A stretch of 64,000 nucleotides of DNA, taken from assembly GCA_903813345.2 (NCBI GenBank), contig CAIIXF020000007.1:2857730-2921729 (forward strand), written 5' to 3'. Of the stretch, positions 34,079 through 44,871 are shown piece after piece (the first letter of the stretch is position 1; every line of letters begins with the position of its first letter). The notes under the pieces were generated by a model, which did not search any database, was not told the origin of the DNA, and worked only from the letters and a program-made list of their open reading frames with translations. Both the position numbers and the translations under genes were made by a program. This DNA comes from Owenia fusiformis (lineage: Eukaryota; Annelida; Polychaeta; Sabellida; Oweniidae).

Positions 34079-35300
34079 GTAGTAGTACCAAGGGCGTTAC
34101 AATACCCGGGAATTTATCGGTTCGTCCAGTACTTGTTTGTGATAGCGCCCTCTGTAGGCCATTGTGCTTATAGCCTACAGTAATACGGGGTAGGATATCG
34201 GGAATTCGGTCAGTTTCTATCCGTCGATTTCGCTATGAATTGAAGCAAGTGTGACCACTTTATCCACTTAAACAATTTGATAATTGATTAAATCTTTAAA
34301 CAAAATCGATAAACACGTTATACACTTCCTATCTCCTTAGAAATTAGCATGTATTTATGGATTGTGTTTTCGAACAAGGCTCGACCCACACCAATAGGGA
34401 AATCCTTATGCTAATTAGTATGACGTCATATTTTCCTGGGGAATCCTAGATTTCAAAGCCTCAGTCTGTTATTGTGTCAAATGTAAACGCTCTTGGGACG
34501 CTCTTTTGCAGACAGAAAATTGACAGATTAGCTTTTAACTTTCAGCTTTGATGTTTAAATATTCTGTATTTCTACCGGACTTCTTGCTGAATATCATATA
34601 ATGTTATAACTTGATTTGGATCATTGCCTGATTGATCATTCTGAAATTTTGATTGTGATTCATGGTTGATTGGCAAGAAAATAATTCCTATTGTTTTCCA
34701 GCGAAGTCAAAATGTTACAGCATGAGTTATAATGTCGAGTTTGCATCATGTTAAATTCTGCTAGTGATTTGTAGTCCATGCACAAGCATACACATAAGAG
34801 ACAAACACACCCAGGCTCCAGGCCGTGGATGGAAATATAAAACTATTTAAGGCACAAACTGGTATTAATAGACCGATATGTAGTGTCTGCCATGTATTGA
34901 AGGTAAACCAATCTGTATTATTAATGTTTCTTCTATCAATACATGGGTTGTACGCAATAGAAAAGCAATGGCACAATCAAAAATGTGCATATCAATCGTG
35001 AATATCTCTCGGTTCAAAGCTTATTTCCAACAGAATCGTGTCAAAATATGTGTCTGAGTAACAGTTATACATTATAAGATCGCAAACTCTTACCAATTAT
35101 CAGCCGAATGGCTCATTTTCAACGAAATGTCCTTAAGACAACAGCCCTGGGTCGCGCCTGAGACCAAAAACTACTTCAAATAGCCCTCCCCTAATTATAT
35201 TGGATAATCACATTAATGCGTGCGCGCGCAGCTCATCCAATGAACGAAACGCCACTTCCCGCTGAAATCACCGGGTATTGATCTTTCCCTTGGTAGTACT
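34079..35300. mobile_element. Possible nested short-TIR element
   Basis: The left end agtagtaccaaggg followed by aatacccggg is mirrored at the right (cccggtatt-region, then cccttggtagtact). The inverted match is about 30 bp. The contents are non-coding. Boundaries and target duplication are unclear. Confidence 0.35.
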
Positions 35301-36776
35301 TGTAATCCTGAAATTAAAGTCTGCTGAAATAGCCACGAAGAAAAAATGCCCTTTAAAAGAAGTGATATTCGTAGGACTTTAAAGATGCATTATGCCATAG
35401 GTTTCTCCCCAGACAATCAATGATAGCCTATTGTTATTGCTCATATAATATCTCACATACCATGGATATATCTTGAGAATAGCTTTTGGGTATATTATTG
35501 CCGAAATATCGGAAATAATCAACAGAACAACCAAACTCCAGAATTAAACACAATCGATTCCTCGGCTAGCGAGGGGAATCCCCATTGAGTCACACAAGCG
35601 CCTTGAACCAGGCAGGCAATCAGGTTTATGATAAATAGATTCAACGACCAATCAGATAACAGGATGACTTTCCTGGTATATTCAAACTTCAGATTGAATT
35701 AATTTCTTCGAAAATAATTAGATCAGCCAGCACTATCGCAAAATTAACACTGAAAGGGGGGGATTTGGGACTACTTCTTTGGTAAGTAGATGGGTATATA
35801 TGTGGTGAAACTCAATATGCAAAAAAGTCCAGAGGGGTCTTGATTGTGTTATCCTATGGCATAGAGCCTCTTTAACTAACCCTTCCTATATCTATATATA
35901 GGTTTCCTACATCTCCAATGGAAGTATGTGTGGTATGGAACTTATTATCTAAACTTGTTTTAAAAGGTTTCCAAAATATGAAATATGTACAAATCTATGA
36001 AAAATATGAGTCTCAAATGGATGGATTTCAGGTATACCCCCATAGAGTATAGATACCATTCAAAACTGAGAACAGTAACAACAGGAGATTTTGGTGCAAA
36101 ATAAAGGAGTTAATCACGTAGCATGATTGACAGAGGTTGTCAAACTATTTTAATATACTTTTTATAGTTTAGAAGCTTTAATATGGCATGAAAATAGCAT
36201 ACAGTATGTCAGTATGTAGTTTAGGGAGCAGAGATATTATTTCATTGCATGGATTTAAATTATTTTCAGACAAGGGTTTCTGAAGATCTAATCAATATAA
36301 CAGATTATATCAAAAACAAGGAGATTAATGTCACACAGATGACATTCGAGAGTCAAATCACACTGGTGAGGTGAACATGGAGATCAATGTGCATGACAAA
36401 GATGATGGATACATTAAGAATAAAAAGCATCCCTGTCATGAAAGTCACCACTGAAATAGATACAAAAGAAAAATTCAACCACTGCCATATAGGTTCCGGA
36501 CATGGATAATGGTACATGAAGATTATAACATGAACGCGGATATCAATGTCACATGGATGACATGGTGATAAATCGTTAATTTGTTCAAAGTTACACTATT
36601 AAGGTGATGTTAGTCACATGGAAATCAGTAACACTTGGATGTAGGAACTCTTGGGTTCACTAGGGTTCACACAAGTCCTCACTATTCATTTCTACGCTTC
36701 ATTAACACTTAATATAAAATGCAATACTATCTATGAAGTTATGAACTATAATAGCTTGGTATGATAAATAATACTA
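35301..36776. other. Core of the 6.9-kb element, nothing recognised
   Basis: AT-rich, no open frame of interest and no repeat beyond a few atgtcacacagatgacat-type words near 36330-36560. Confidence 0.35.
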
Positions 36777-37737
36777 GGTGTCTCAAAAATGTACCCAAAA
36801 GAATATTAATGGCACAGATAAACCAATCAATATTTTCAGATATTTTTTGCATGGTCATGTTGCTACAGCATGTAAGTTTTCCCCCAATACAAAGTTTTTA
36901 GTTCAGTCTTGCCTTTTTGATGATTTAACCCTTTACTTTTTATTTCATATTTCGATGACAGCCTATATCCTTTTGCTAGATTGTTCATTACATTTGATAA
37001 TGTTTCAAGTGGAACGTTTTGATTTTCTCTTTGGGTGTTGGCCTTATGTTGTTCCAGGTCTTTTGGCTTGGGGTTAGCTTAACATTCTCCTTCAAATAAC
37101 CCCAGAGAAAGAAGTTCCAAGGTTGAAGATGGCAGAACAATCACAGAGAACCAGGTCAATTATCGTCAAATGATTTAGCGGTTAATTGATAATGGAGTTC
37201 CATCTGCCAGAGTTACGGAGACTGAATGATATCCAAATGAGAACACTGTGGTTCCAGACAGTTTGAGTACCTCCATGTACAGCAAGGACCACACAAAAAT
37301 TCTCATGAAAGCAGTTTCTTCTCTCTGTGTAAAGACAATGTTAGGGCCTCCCTATTCAACAGATTTGACACCCCTAACATTTTCTCTGGGGTGACTTGAA
37401 GAACCATGTTTATGCTTATCCCAAGCCAAGAGGCATAGAACAACTTGAGATCAACATGTAAAAGGAAATTCAAAACATTCCACCAGAAACATTATCATAT
37501 ACGATAGACAATGTAGCAGTAAGGATGCAGTCTTTCATCGAAATGTAAGGAGGTTAAATTAAACACATGGAATAAAAAGGGTTAAAGCATCAAAAAGGCA
37601 AGACTGACCTAAAAATTTAGATTTGGAGAGAAAACTTACATGCTTTTCCTAAATTTACCATGCAAAAAATATCTGAAAATATTGATTAATTTATCTTTGC
37701 TGTTGATATACCTTTGGGTACATTTTTTGAGACACCC
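36777..37737 (+). mobile_element. Dead Tc1/mariner-type element nested in the 6.9-kb element
   Basis: TA flanks both ends. The inverted termini are ggtgtctcaaaaatgtaccc and gggtacattttttgagacaccc, extending inward about 160 bp (tcagtcttgcctttttgatg at left, catcaaaaaggcaagactga at right). Between them, broken frames on + give PPYSTDLTPLTF, LKNHVYAYPKPR and IPPETLSYTIDNV. These match the C-terminal part of mariner-like transposases (P-x-x-S-P-D-L-x-P-x-D-F and L-K-x-x-V-Y). Stops and a deleted N-terminal part show it is long dead. Confidence 0.75.
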
Positions 37738-38154
37738 TAGATAATAAAAATTGTATTTTTAATGTCATTGCTAATAATCTGACAAAATGAATGAAGGGGA
37801 GTCGATTTCTGCTAGAAAATTCAACAAAACGCCATCTCAATAAATGGAGACCATAATAATATGTCCCAGCTTTTGATGGTGACATAAAAAACAGCAATGA
37901 CATACATTTTGTGATTTAACGTCATCAATTTGTATAAACAGGTCATACAGATATTCACGCTTGAAACCCAGCACAAATATTAATGTTTGACCTTTCATGA
38001 TGTTTAAATAGATTGACGCCTATGAAGCAAATCAGTATAAAAATTCATGTAGATGTTCACTGCTTGAATCGCAGCACAAATATTTATGTTTGACCATGCA
38101 GACATGATGTTTCGCCTTTTTAAATAGATTGACGCCTATGAATCAAAAAAACTG

Positions 38155-39226
38155 TTTTGACCCCTGTCAATGATAGTCAAAATTACAAATACCTGTATCA
38201 TTTCTATAGACCAATTAATTCAGTGACACGGAAACTATATATTTTTTACTCAATAAGCTTGAATCAGCTTTGTTTCATTTTTGTTATTTTAGTGTTTTAT
38301 TTAAGATTTTCAAATAGTAACGTTCATTGTAGCTGTCTCAAAAGCTGAATTACTTTGCTAATACTAATTCAATTTTGAATCATTTTTTATGTTGCTCATA
38401 CCTCTTCCACTCATAGAATAAATGACAAAGAATGCATAAACTACGCCATGCAACCTCGGATTTAATAAATATGTTGCTATACTTGGAAGTTCTGAACCAA
38501 AAATAGATTGATGACATCATGATTTATGCAAATTAGCTAATTTGCATAATTGAATATCGTTACCATACCGGTTTTTCAATTCGGATCAATTTGATACCAA
38601 GATATCCTCTATAGACCAAACAATGACAAAGCTACCAAACATTTCAATTCTAAGGTAAGATGTTTAAAGTTAATTGTTAAATGATAACGTTCATGGTAGC
38701 TGCCTAGAAAGCTTAATAACTTTGTTAGTTATGATCCAATTTTGAATCTGTTTTCACTTTTGTGTTGCTTAAACCTTTTGCTCATAGAATATAAGTCATA
38801 ACCTTGAAGAAATTCTACCGTACGGCTTCAGTTCTTAAAGATACATTGCTATACTTGAAAATTCTGAACCAAAAATGGATTTATGACGTGTCAATTTATG
38901 CAAATGAGCTAATTTGCATAATTGAATATCGTAATTATATGGGAAATTGTTTTAGGTTTAATTTGATACCAATATCATTTCTATAGACAAAATAATGACA
39001 AAGCTACAAATGATTTAAGATTCCAAGGTAAGATGTCTATAGATGCGTAACCATGGTAACGGAATGCTACAATACAGAGCAACCAAAGAGAGTTTGCAAG
39101 GGCATCCGGCAGAAAATTGAACCTCAAAGTGTTACCTTTCAAAAAAGTATGGATGCCATAAATTAACAGAGACGAACACGTTGGGTAAATTTTTTGAAAC
39201 GATAGAGAGGCATGGGTTTCTGACTA
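38155..39226 (-). repeat. Right inverted end of the 6.9-kb element
   Basis: Reverse complement of 32368-33445, ending GGGTTTCTGACTA at 39226. It has the same two internal sub-units and octamer sites, with one CRE changed to tgacatca and one to tgacgtgtca. Confidence 0.85.
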
Positions 39227-39229
39227 TAA

Positions 39230-39653
39230 CACCAAGGTTTATTTTAAATTGAAATACTCACTTACAGGCCATGTTACATATGACAATGACGTATACTTTG
39301 GTGGTGACACACTCACTGTTAATCTAGATGAATATGAAACGTTTCAAATGCACAGTACCACTGACGACCTCACTGGTACTCGGATACTATCCAATAATCC
39401 AATATCAGTATTCAGTGGTAACAAAAAAACTAAGGTTGCTCCAAATGATATCTCCACGATACGAAACTCAAAGGACCACCTAGTTTCCCAGCTACCCCCC
39501 GTGGATGTCTGGGGGAGCACATTTGTTACAGTACCTACTCCCGGGCGACTTTTTGGTGACATGGTAAAAATTGTAGCAAGTCAGGCCAACACTGCTGTAA
39601 ACATAACTGGCTTTGATACACAGTATATCAATGACAGTGGAGGATATTTGCAG
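39230..39653 (+). CDS. IgGFc gene, second recognised exon, part after the transposon
   Basis: After the second TAA copy the reading frame resumes: NTKVYFKLKYS, GHVTYDNDVYFGGDTLTVNL, DDLTGTRILSNNPISVFSGN, DHLVSQLPPVDVWGSTFVTV. It ends YLQ at the donor cag/gtgagt. The D-L-T-G-T, P-I-S-V-F-S-G-N, Q-L-P-P-V-x-x-W-G and F-V-T-V-P blocks are strongly diagnostic of IgGFc-binding domains. Joined to 32207-32367 it makes 585 nt, exactly 195 codons. No splice acceptor is needed at the left edge, because the junction falls within one continuous exon. Confidence 0.92.
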
Positions 39654-40696
39654 GTGAGTAAAATTATTGGCTTTGGTACATAGAAATTTATGACTTGGGG
39701 ATGTTGAATATACGAGTCAATAAACCAACCTAACTCCTAGCCAGACATGTCAATTCATCGAAATCCAAGCCACAAGGAATTCTCTGAAAGACAGAGGTCC
39801 ACTTACATATGCACTGGTGATCCACTCGATTACGCTGGTTACCGAAACGGTTCGTTTTGGTAGCAACATGTCGGAACGTCGAATGTACGATTTTTCTTTT
39901 TTCCTTATTTCACACGTTGTAGGCAGAATCCCCACGACGTTTTTTCTCACAAACGTATATCAGTATCATATGTTTTAGATAATATACATGTTTGCGAAAA
40001 ATAGCTCAGAAGACACCAGAATCGTCGATTTAATTCCTCACTTAAGTTACATAAACGGTTTGGGTTAAAGTGCAGATTAAATCGACGATTCTGTCGTCTT
40101 CTGAACTATTTGTTCGCAAATATGTACATTTTCTTAGACATATGATACTGATACACGTTTGTGTTAAAAATGTCGTGGTAATTCTGCCTACAACGTGTGA
40201 AATAAGGAAGAAAGAAAAATCGTACCTTCGATGTTCCGACATTTTGTTAGCAAAACGAACCGTTTCGGTAACCAGCGTAATCGAGTGGATCACCAGTGAT
40301 ATGAGCGAGTCCACCAAACGCAGCCTGGTGCATGGGATTTTGTCAATTCTGGCGAATCTTACAAAATCTGTTACATAATTTCAAAACATAAAGGCCTTTT
40401 ACACTCAATCGTTGCATTATTGCAACGAGGGAGACTTCAATGTGAATTGCAATGGAGTCGTGCGACGACTGTTTCGCAAACAGATGTGGACTCTGACACT
40501 CCTATATTTTGAGACCACATATTGTTTGTCCATCTTTGACTGGAGAGATTGTATGATTTGCCACTACCCAGGTGGGATTATACCTTCCTACATTACCAAG
40601 CATTACATCAAACATTTTGTTTTGGCGTGAGACAGTATTGTCCGAAATTAATCTAATTGGTAAAAATCAGGTTACAATTTTGTCATTTATGCACAG
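39654..40696. other. Intron containing a foldback element
   Basis: Contains the 39805-40305 foldback and otherwise unremarkable intron sequence, with a pyrimidine tract before the next acceptor (gcacag). Confidence 0.6.
39805..40305. repeat. Foldback element, ~500 bp, in an IgGFc intron
   Basis: The two halves are near-perfect reverse complements: the left gcactggtgatccactcgat pairs with the right atcgagtggatcaccagtg, and the middle aaatcgacgattctg occurs in both arms close to the centre (about 40050). Arms are about 235 bp. It carries no coding sequence. Confidence 0.8.
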
Positions 40697-41083
40697 GTTC
40701 GGCTTCCTGCAGAACAATACAGCACAATTCAAGCTGACAAGCCAGCCATGATGGTTATGCTGTCCATTACACAGGACAGTTCGGAGTCCGAGGGTGACCC
40801 TTCAATGACAATAGTGCCCTGGCTAGAACAATTCAACTCGAAATACACATTCACCACTCCGAAATATTCCCTTGGCTCATATTTGAATTACGTTTTACTG
40901 GTTATTGAGGATAAATATAAAGATGGGTTAGTCTTAGATGGTGACAGTACACGCGTAAATCAAGAGGCAACTTGGCATACCTTCCCAGGGTTAGCTGATT
41001 ACGTAGGGACGTATTTCGGTATAGAGGAGGGCTCGCATCATATTGAACATTCCAACCCAAATGCGTCATTTGGGGCTTATCTA
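40697..41083 (+). CDS. IgGFc gene, third recognised exon, part before the mariner
   Basis: 129 codons in phase 0 from VRLPAEQYSTIQADKP through DPSMTIVPWLEQF, ATWHTFPGLADYVGTYFGI and HIEHSNPNASFGAYL. DPSM-x-x-V-P-x-x-E-Q and the H-x-x-x-H-x-x-P-x-A-x-F-G-A-Y-L ending are typical of the end of the IgGFc-binding domain. The TA target copy is 41082-41083. Reading into the mariner gives ten residues and a stop. Confidence 0.9.
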
Positions 41084-41387
41084 CAGGGTGATCCAGAAGT
41101 AACGTCAAAGATGTTGTAATTTCAAAAGTATTCATCAGATCTTCATGAAATTTGGTATACATGTACCCACAACATTTCTGAGTTACCATCTCAAAGATTG
41201 GAATTCAATCATTTCATTGGTTGAAATTATGGTTGCTATAGTAACCCGATATCGCGTAACCCGGGGCAAATTACTTAACGTGTAATGCGTAATCTCAAAA
41301 TATCAACAAGATCTGAAATTGTTATATCCTCAACATTTTATTTCACAACAATATAAATCATACTATTGCACAGTTACTAATAATAGT

Positions 41388-43255
41388 TCATTCTACATAA
41401 TTGCCACCATTTGCAACACATTTCTCATGTCTGGATACCCATTCCTTGAACACAGAATTAAATCCATTAGAACTCATTCCTTGTAGGGCTAGTACTACGG
41501 CATTTTTCAATTCCTCACAGGATTGAAATTTATTTCCACTAAGGTTTCTTTTTAGTTCCCCATACAAATAAAAGTCACTGGGGGCAAGATCAGGTGAATA
41601 AGGGGCATGTTCAAGTTGTTGAAATCCAAGTGTTTGGACTGTGTTGCTGGTCAGAATTGCAGTGTGCGTAGGGGCATTGTCCCAATGCAAGATAAACTGC
41701 TGCAGATGTCCGGGACGCTTTTTCCTCAGGGAACGTTGAAGATCACGCTTCAGAACCTGAAAAACAAATGTTTAATGGTTGTTAAACCAGTTGTTTCATT
41801 GATTGGATTTGGATTTGAATCATGGCCATGGAGTTATAATTATATTGACAGTGAACAACATTTAAATACTTTAATTTAAAAATAAAATTCACAGTATGAT
41901 GTATTATTAGAACAAATGATATCTTACCTTTGCAATGTAAACGGCATTAATTCTCTGGCCAATGGGAACAAAATGGGTTAACACCATTCCTCTAATGTCA
42001 AAGAATGTCACAACCATTTGTTTCTTTTGTGGAATTCCTGGTACTATTTTAGGCTTGGTTGGTGTTGGGGAGTTGTCATGTTTCCACGATGAACTTTGTT
42101 GCGTGGTCTCTGGGATGTAGAATGATAGCAATGATTCGTCACTCGTAATGATCTTGTTAAGAAAGTCATCTCCATCTCTCCGATATTTTGCAAGAAAGTC
42201 CCTTGAAGCCTTAACACGCCGGTCTTTCTGCTCCTGTGTCAAGTCATGCGGCACCCATTTAGCAGACACCTTCTTTAACAGACAGTTCTTTGTCAGTATC
42301 CGTTGCACAGTCCCATAGCTCAGATCGTGTTTTTCAGCCAATTCTCTGATAGAAATTTGCCTATTGTCCATAACATCAGCTTCAATTGCTTTGATGGTTT
42401 GATCATCGAATGACGACACTGGCCTGCCTCCTCGCTGCTTGTCTACCACTTCATCATATCCATTGCACAGAATTGGTCGAATAGCCGATAGATGTCATTC
42501 ATTGATTAAACATGACGTCATATTTGAGATCTTAAGATAAATCTGACGTCATGACGCCAGTGCCATAGAAACTGAGATTGTCTTATTTTATTTTGACGTC
42601 ATTCCAATGTAATGAACCAGTTATATCACCAAAAGTTATCATATTTTGTTTGAAATTGGCCGAAAAGTTAAAGGTATGAGGATTCTAATCTCAACGGAAT
42701 CAAACAGAGCTACCTTCAAAGTTACAGAAACCTGAGATGACTAAGATACCATATGATTTTAAGTACCTCTACCAGACCGTTGAATATCCCCATTTCACCA
42801 TTTTGACGCCATTTCTAATGGATTTCAATGGAGTCATGCATGAATTCCTCATGATTTTTTCAAAACAAATTGGCCGAAAAGTGTGCATGTGTACATTGCT
42901 TAAAACATGTTAAATCAGTAAAGGTTGATGTCTAGTTATAGAAACCTGAGATGACTAAGGTGGCAAGTCAATATCATTCGCACAGTAAGCGTTCGAAAAA
43001 TGTCTCCATTATAAATCCCATAGGCTTTGGAAAACCGGAAATAATGGTTCTGCGCATGCGCAGTGAAATATTGGACAAATTTTGCGCAATGCCACTGGAA
43101 TACTTGTTAAACCACCTGTAAATGTTTCTCTCAGCAATGGCAGCTTTACCATATGCCTTCTTTATCTGTCTTATAGTCTCTTTTACACCTTTCCCCAACT
43201 TTACACAGAACTTAATGTTTGTTCTTTGCTCTATTTTACTCTGACTTGGCGCCAT
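41388..43255 (-). CDS. Mariner transposase with one apparent intron and a nested insert
   Basis: Minus-strand parts: 43255-43091 (helix-turn-helix: SKIEQRTNIKFCVKLGKG, NIYRWFNKYSSG), 42461-41928 (GGRPVSSFDDQTIKAIEAD, ISIRELAEKHDLSYGTVQRI, ITSDESLLSFYIPETTQQSS) and 41756-41388 (HWDNAPTHTAI, HAPYSPDLAPSDFYLYGELK). Sum about 355 residues, against ~345 for mariner. The catalytic Asp are in TSDES, HWDNAP and APSDF, with 34 residues between the last two, the D,D34D signature. Between 41927 and 41757 lies a 171-bp segment with donor AAG/GTAAGA and acceptor TTTTTCAG, in phase. The break at 43090-42462 is a nested inverted-repeat element. No other stop was seen, so only the nested insert blocks the frame. 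Confidence 0.88.
42462..43090. mobile_element. 629-bp inverted-repeat insert in the mariner transposase
   Basis: The left end attgcacagaattggtcgaat is imperfectly mirrored by the right end atattggacaaattttgcgc-aat. Removing it joins the YSSG end of the N-terminal helix-turn-helix part to GYDEVVDKQRGGRP, the expected mariner linker. It is non-coding. Confidence 0.65.
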
Positions 43256-43679
43256 CTTGAATTGGGTGGGTTAGTGTCCTTGGTCATGTTAGTATTTGTC
43301 ATGGATGATGGAAGCAATTCAAAGAAATTGAAAGCTTTTTATGAATGCCTATTGTGACATCACAACTATTACATATTTGTTACCATGGCAACAAATATAA
43401 AAATCATAGAAAACAAACAATGAACATTTTCAAATGTTACTGACTTTTTAAATTAGAGAAATTCACAAAAACGTTATGGTTTCTCTTCAATTTGCCCCGG
43501 GTTACGCGATATCGGGTTACTATAGCAACCATAATTTCAACCAATGAAATGATTGAATTCCAATCTTTGAGATGGTAACTCAGAAATGTTGTGGGTACAT
43601 GTTTACCAAATTTCATGAAGATCTGATGAATACTTTTGAAATTTCAATGTCTTTGACGTTACTTCTGGATCACCCTGTA

Positions 43680-43745
43680 TATGGAAAGGCTAATTTTGAA
43701 TCGTATGGACTCCCCACTGGAATGAAATTGACAAAAATAAATGAG
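43680..43745 (+). CDS. IgGFc gene, third recognised exon, part after the mariner
   Basis: 22 codons, YGKANFESYGLPTGMKLTKI then NE, up to the donor gag/gtaaga. Joined to 40697-41083 this gives 453 nt, exactly 151 codons. The Y-G-x-x-x-x-E-S-Y-G-x-P-x-G-M pattern is the usual last segment of an IgGFc-binding domain. Confidence 0.9.
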
Positions 43746-43856
43746 GTAAGATTTCCGACAGCTATGATTTTATTGTACGTTTGGTTTATTAGTTTTAAAC
43801 GATATTGTTTTGGAAAATATTGCTATCTCTGAATTTACCGATTATTTTTACTTCAG

Positions 43857-43947
43857 TGCCCTGGTAGTAATGGTAGTATAATAGATGGTGTTGATAATGA
43901 CTGTGATGGACTTATAGATGAAGAAACCTGCGGACCCTCTGCAACAG
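43857..43947 (+). CDS. IgGFc gene, exon for Asp/Cys-rich repeat
   Basis: The acceptor is tacttcag and the donor acag/gtacaa. It encodes CPGSNGSIIDGVDNDCDGLI then DEETCGPSAT. The DGVDNDCDGLIDEE pattern is the short metal-binding-like motif (MopE/thrombospondin-3-like) often found just after IgGFc-binding domains in invertebrates. It ends with one base of a split codon, matching the next exon. Confidence 0.85.
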
Positions 43948-44228
43948 GTACAACACAATGCTTTATACAAATAAGCACAACATTCTCCAGACACAATCCT
44001 CCCTTACAACGCAGCAGCTAATGAAGACTTGCATACATCAGCACATTTTTTATGACACCACCACAAGTGGTGTCATATTGTATATAGTCTCCAACTGTTC
44101 GGAGGTTGGTGTTCGGCAGGCAGCGTCTGTAACAAATGGCAGGTATTGACATTTTGCAAGTTAATGCCTTGTTAATGGTTGTTATACGGTCTCCTTATAG
44201 ATATTTTATATGAAGTCGTATATTTTAG

Positions 44229-44722
44229 ATGACGACAAGGATGGAAGAGTCGATGAAGACTGTGGTTTTTATGAAGAAACAACTACAGATACTCAGTCAA
44301 CTACAAAATATAATAGCACAACAGAACGTTCAAGCATAACGACAGAAAGTGAAAGCACAACGACAGAAAGTCCAAGCACAACGACAGAGAGTTCGAGCAC
44401 AGCAACTGAAAGTTCAAGCACAACGACAGAAAGTCCAAGCACAACAACAGAAAGTTACATTTCTACTGAGACATTGTCTGCCACATTAGTAACCACCGAG
44501 CCACCCCAGGGCTTTGTAATCATCCCGCCATCCCAAGGCGTTGTAGACGCCCCACCAGTTCAAGGCGTTGTTGTCGCCCCACCAGTTCAAGGCTTTATAA
44601 CCACCGCAAGTTCGTCCACAACTCCAGTTGTTAAGTCAGTTAACATAACTGATGACCAAGCCCTCACAGCTGCCAGACAGAGAAATGATGTAGATATTTT
44701 CAAAACTTTTTCAACAACTTCA
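44229..44722 (+). CDS. IgGFc gene, exon for second Asp-rich motif and Ser/Thr-rich stalk
   Basis: The acceptor is atattttag. The split Asp codon is completed, then DDKDGRVDEDCGFYEE, followed by a mucin-like stretch of repeated TTTESPSTTTESSST units, a short PPVQGVVVAPPVQGF repeat and VNITDDQALTAARQRNDVDI. The donor chosen is tca/gtaata at 44722, which keeps phase 0 into the transmembrane exon. The earlier gtt/gttaag at about 44630 is an alternative. Without splicing the frame stops at 44732. The stalk is a likely O-glycosylation region. Confidence 0.8.
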
Positions 44723-44871
44723 GTAATACAATGACAGAAAAATTGCATCTTGTATCTTTTGTACTTTTGAACTCAATGTTATTTGGCTAAATAAATAAAT
44801 AAATAAACTGTTGTCGTATCAATAGTCACATACTTTAATTTTCTAAAACCCTTAATTTGCATCTTTTTCAG

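Larger units (their letters stand above)
32368..39226. mobile_element. 6,859-bp DNA transposon with ~1.1-kb inverted ends and TAA duplication, inside an exon
   Basis: The first 13 bases, TAGTCAGAAACCC, are mirrored by GGGTTTCTGACTA at the right end. Outside both lies TAA (32365-32367 and 39227-39229). The inverted ends run about 32368-33445 and 38155-39226 and look roughly 90% alike where compared. Each carries two sub-repeats of about 370 bp. The core holds a dead mariner element, another inverted-repeat element and an exon-like block. No transposase for the outer element was found, so it is non-autonomous. A 3-bp TAA duplication suits PIF/Harbinger, but the termini are not typical of that group. 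Confidence 0.88.
41084..43677 (-). mobile_element. Mariner (D,D34D) transposon inside an IgGFc exon
   Basis: The left end is CAGGGTGATCCAGAAGTAAC and the right end GTTACTTCTGGATCACCCTG, with TA on both sides (41082-41083 and 43678-43679). The inverted ends are long, about 195 bp (41084-41280 and 43482-43677), far beyond the ~28 bp usual for mariner. A nearly intact transposase lies on the minus strand. Deleting the element plus one TA joins GAYL to YGKANFESYGLPTGMKL, the family-expected sequence. Confidence 0.95.

Noticed and set aside
39230-39260. A 31-nt intron between ccaag and gccatg after the transposon
   Set aside because: Too short for an animal intron and the phase would not fit; reading straight through in the correct frame gives the family sequence NTKVYFKLKYS.
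41084-43677. Mariner ends acting as splice sites (introner)
   Set aside because: The nearest GT and AG at the ends would put a stop in the joined frame; kept only as something RNA data could test.
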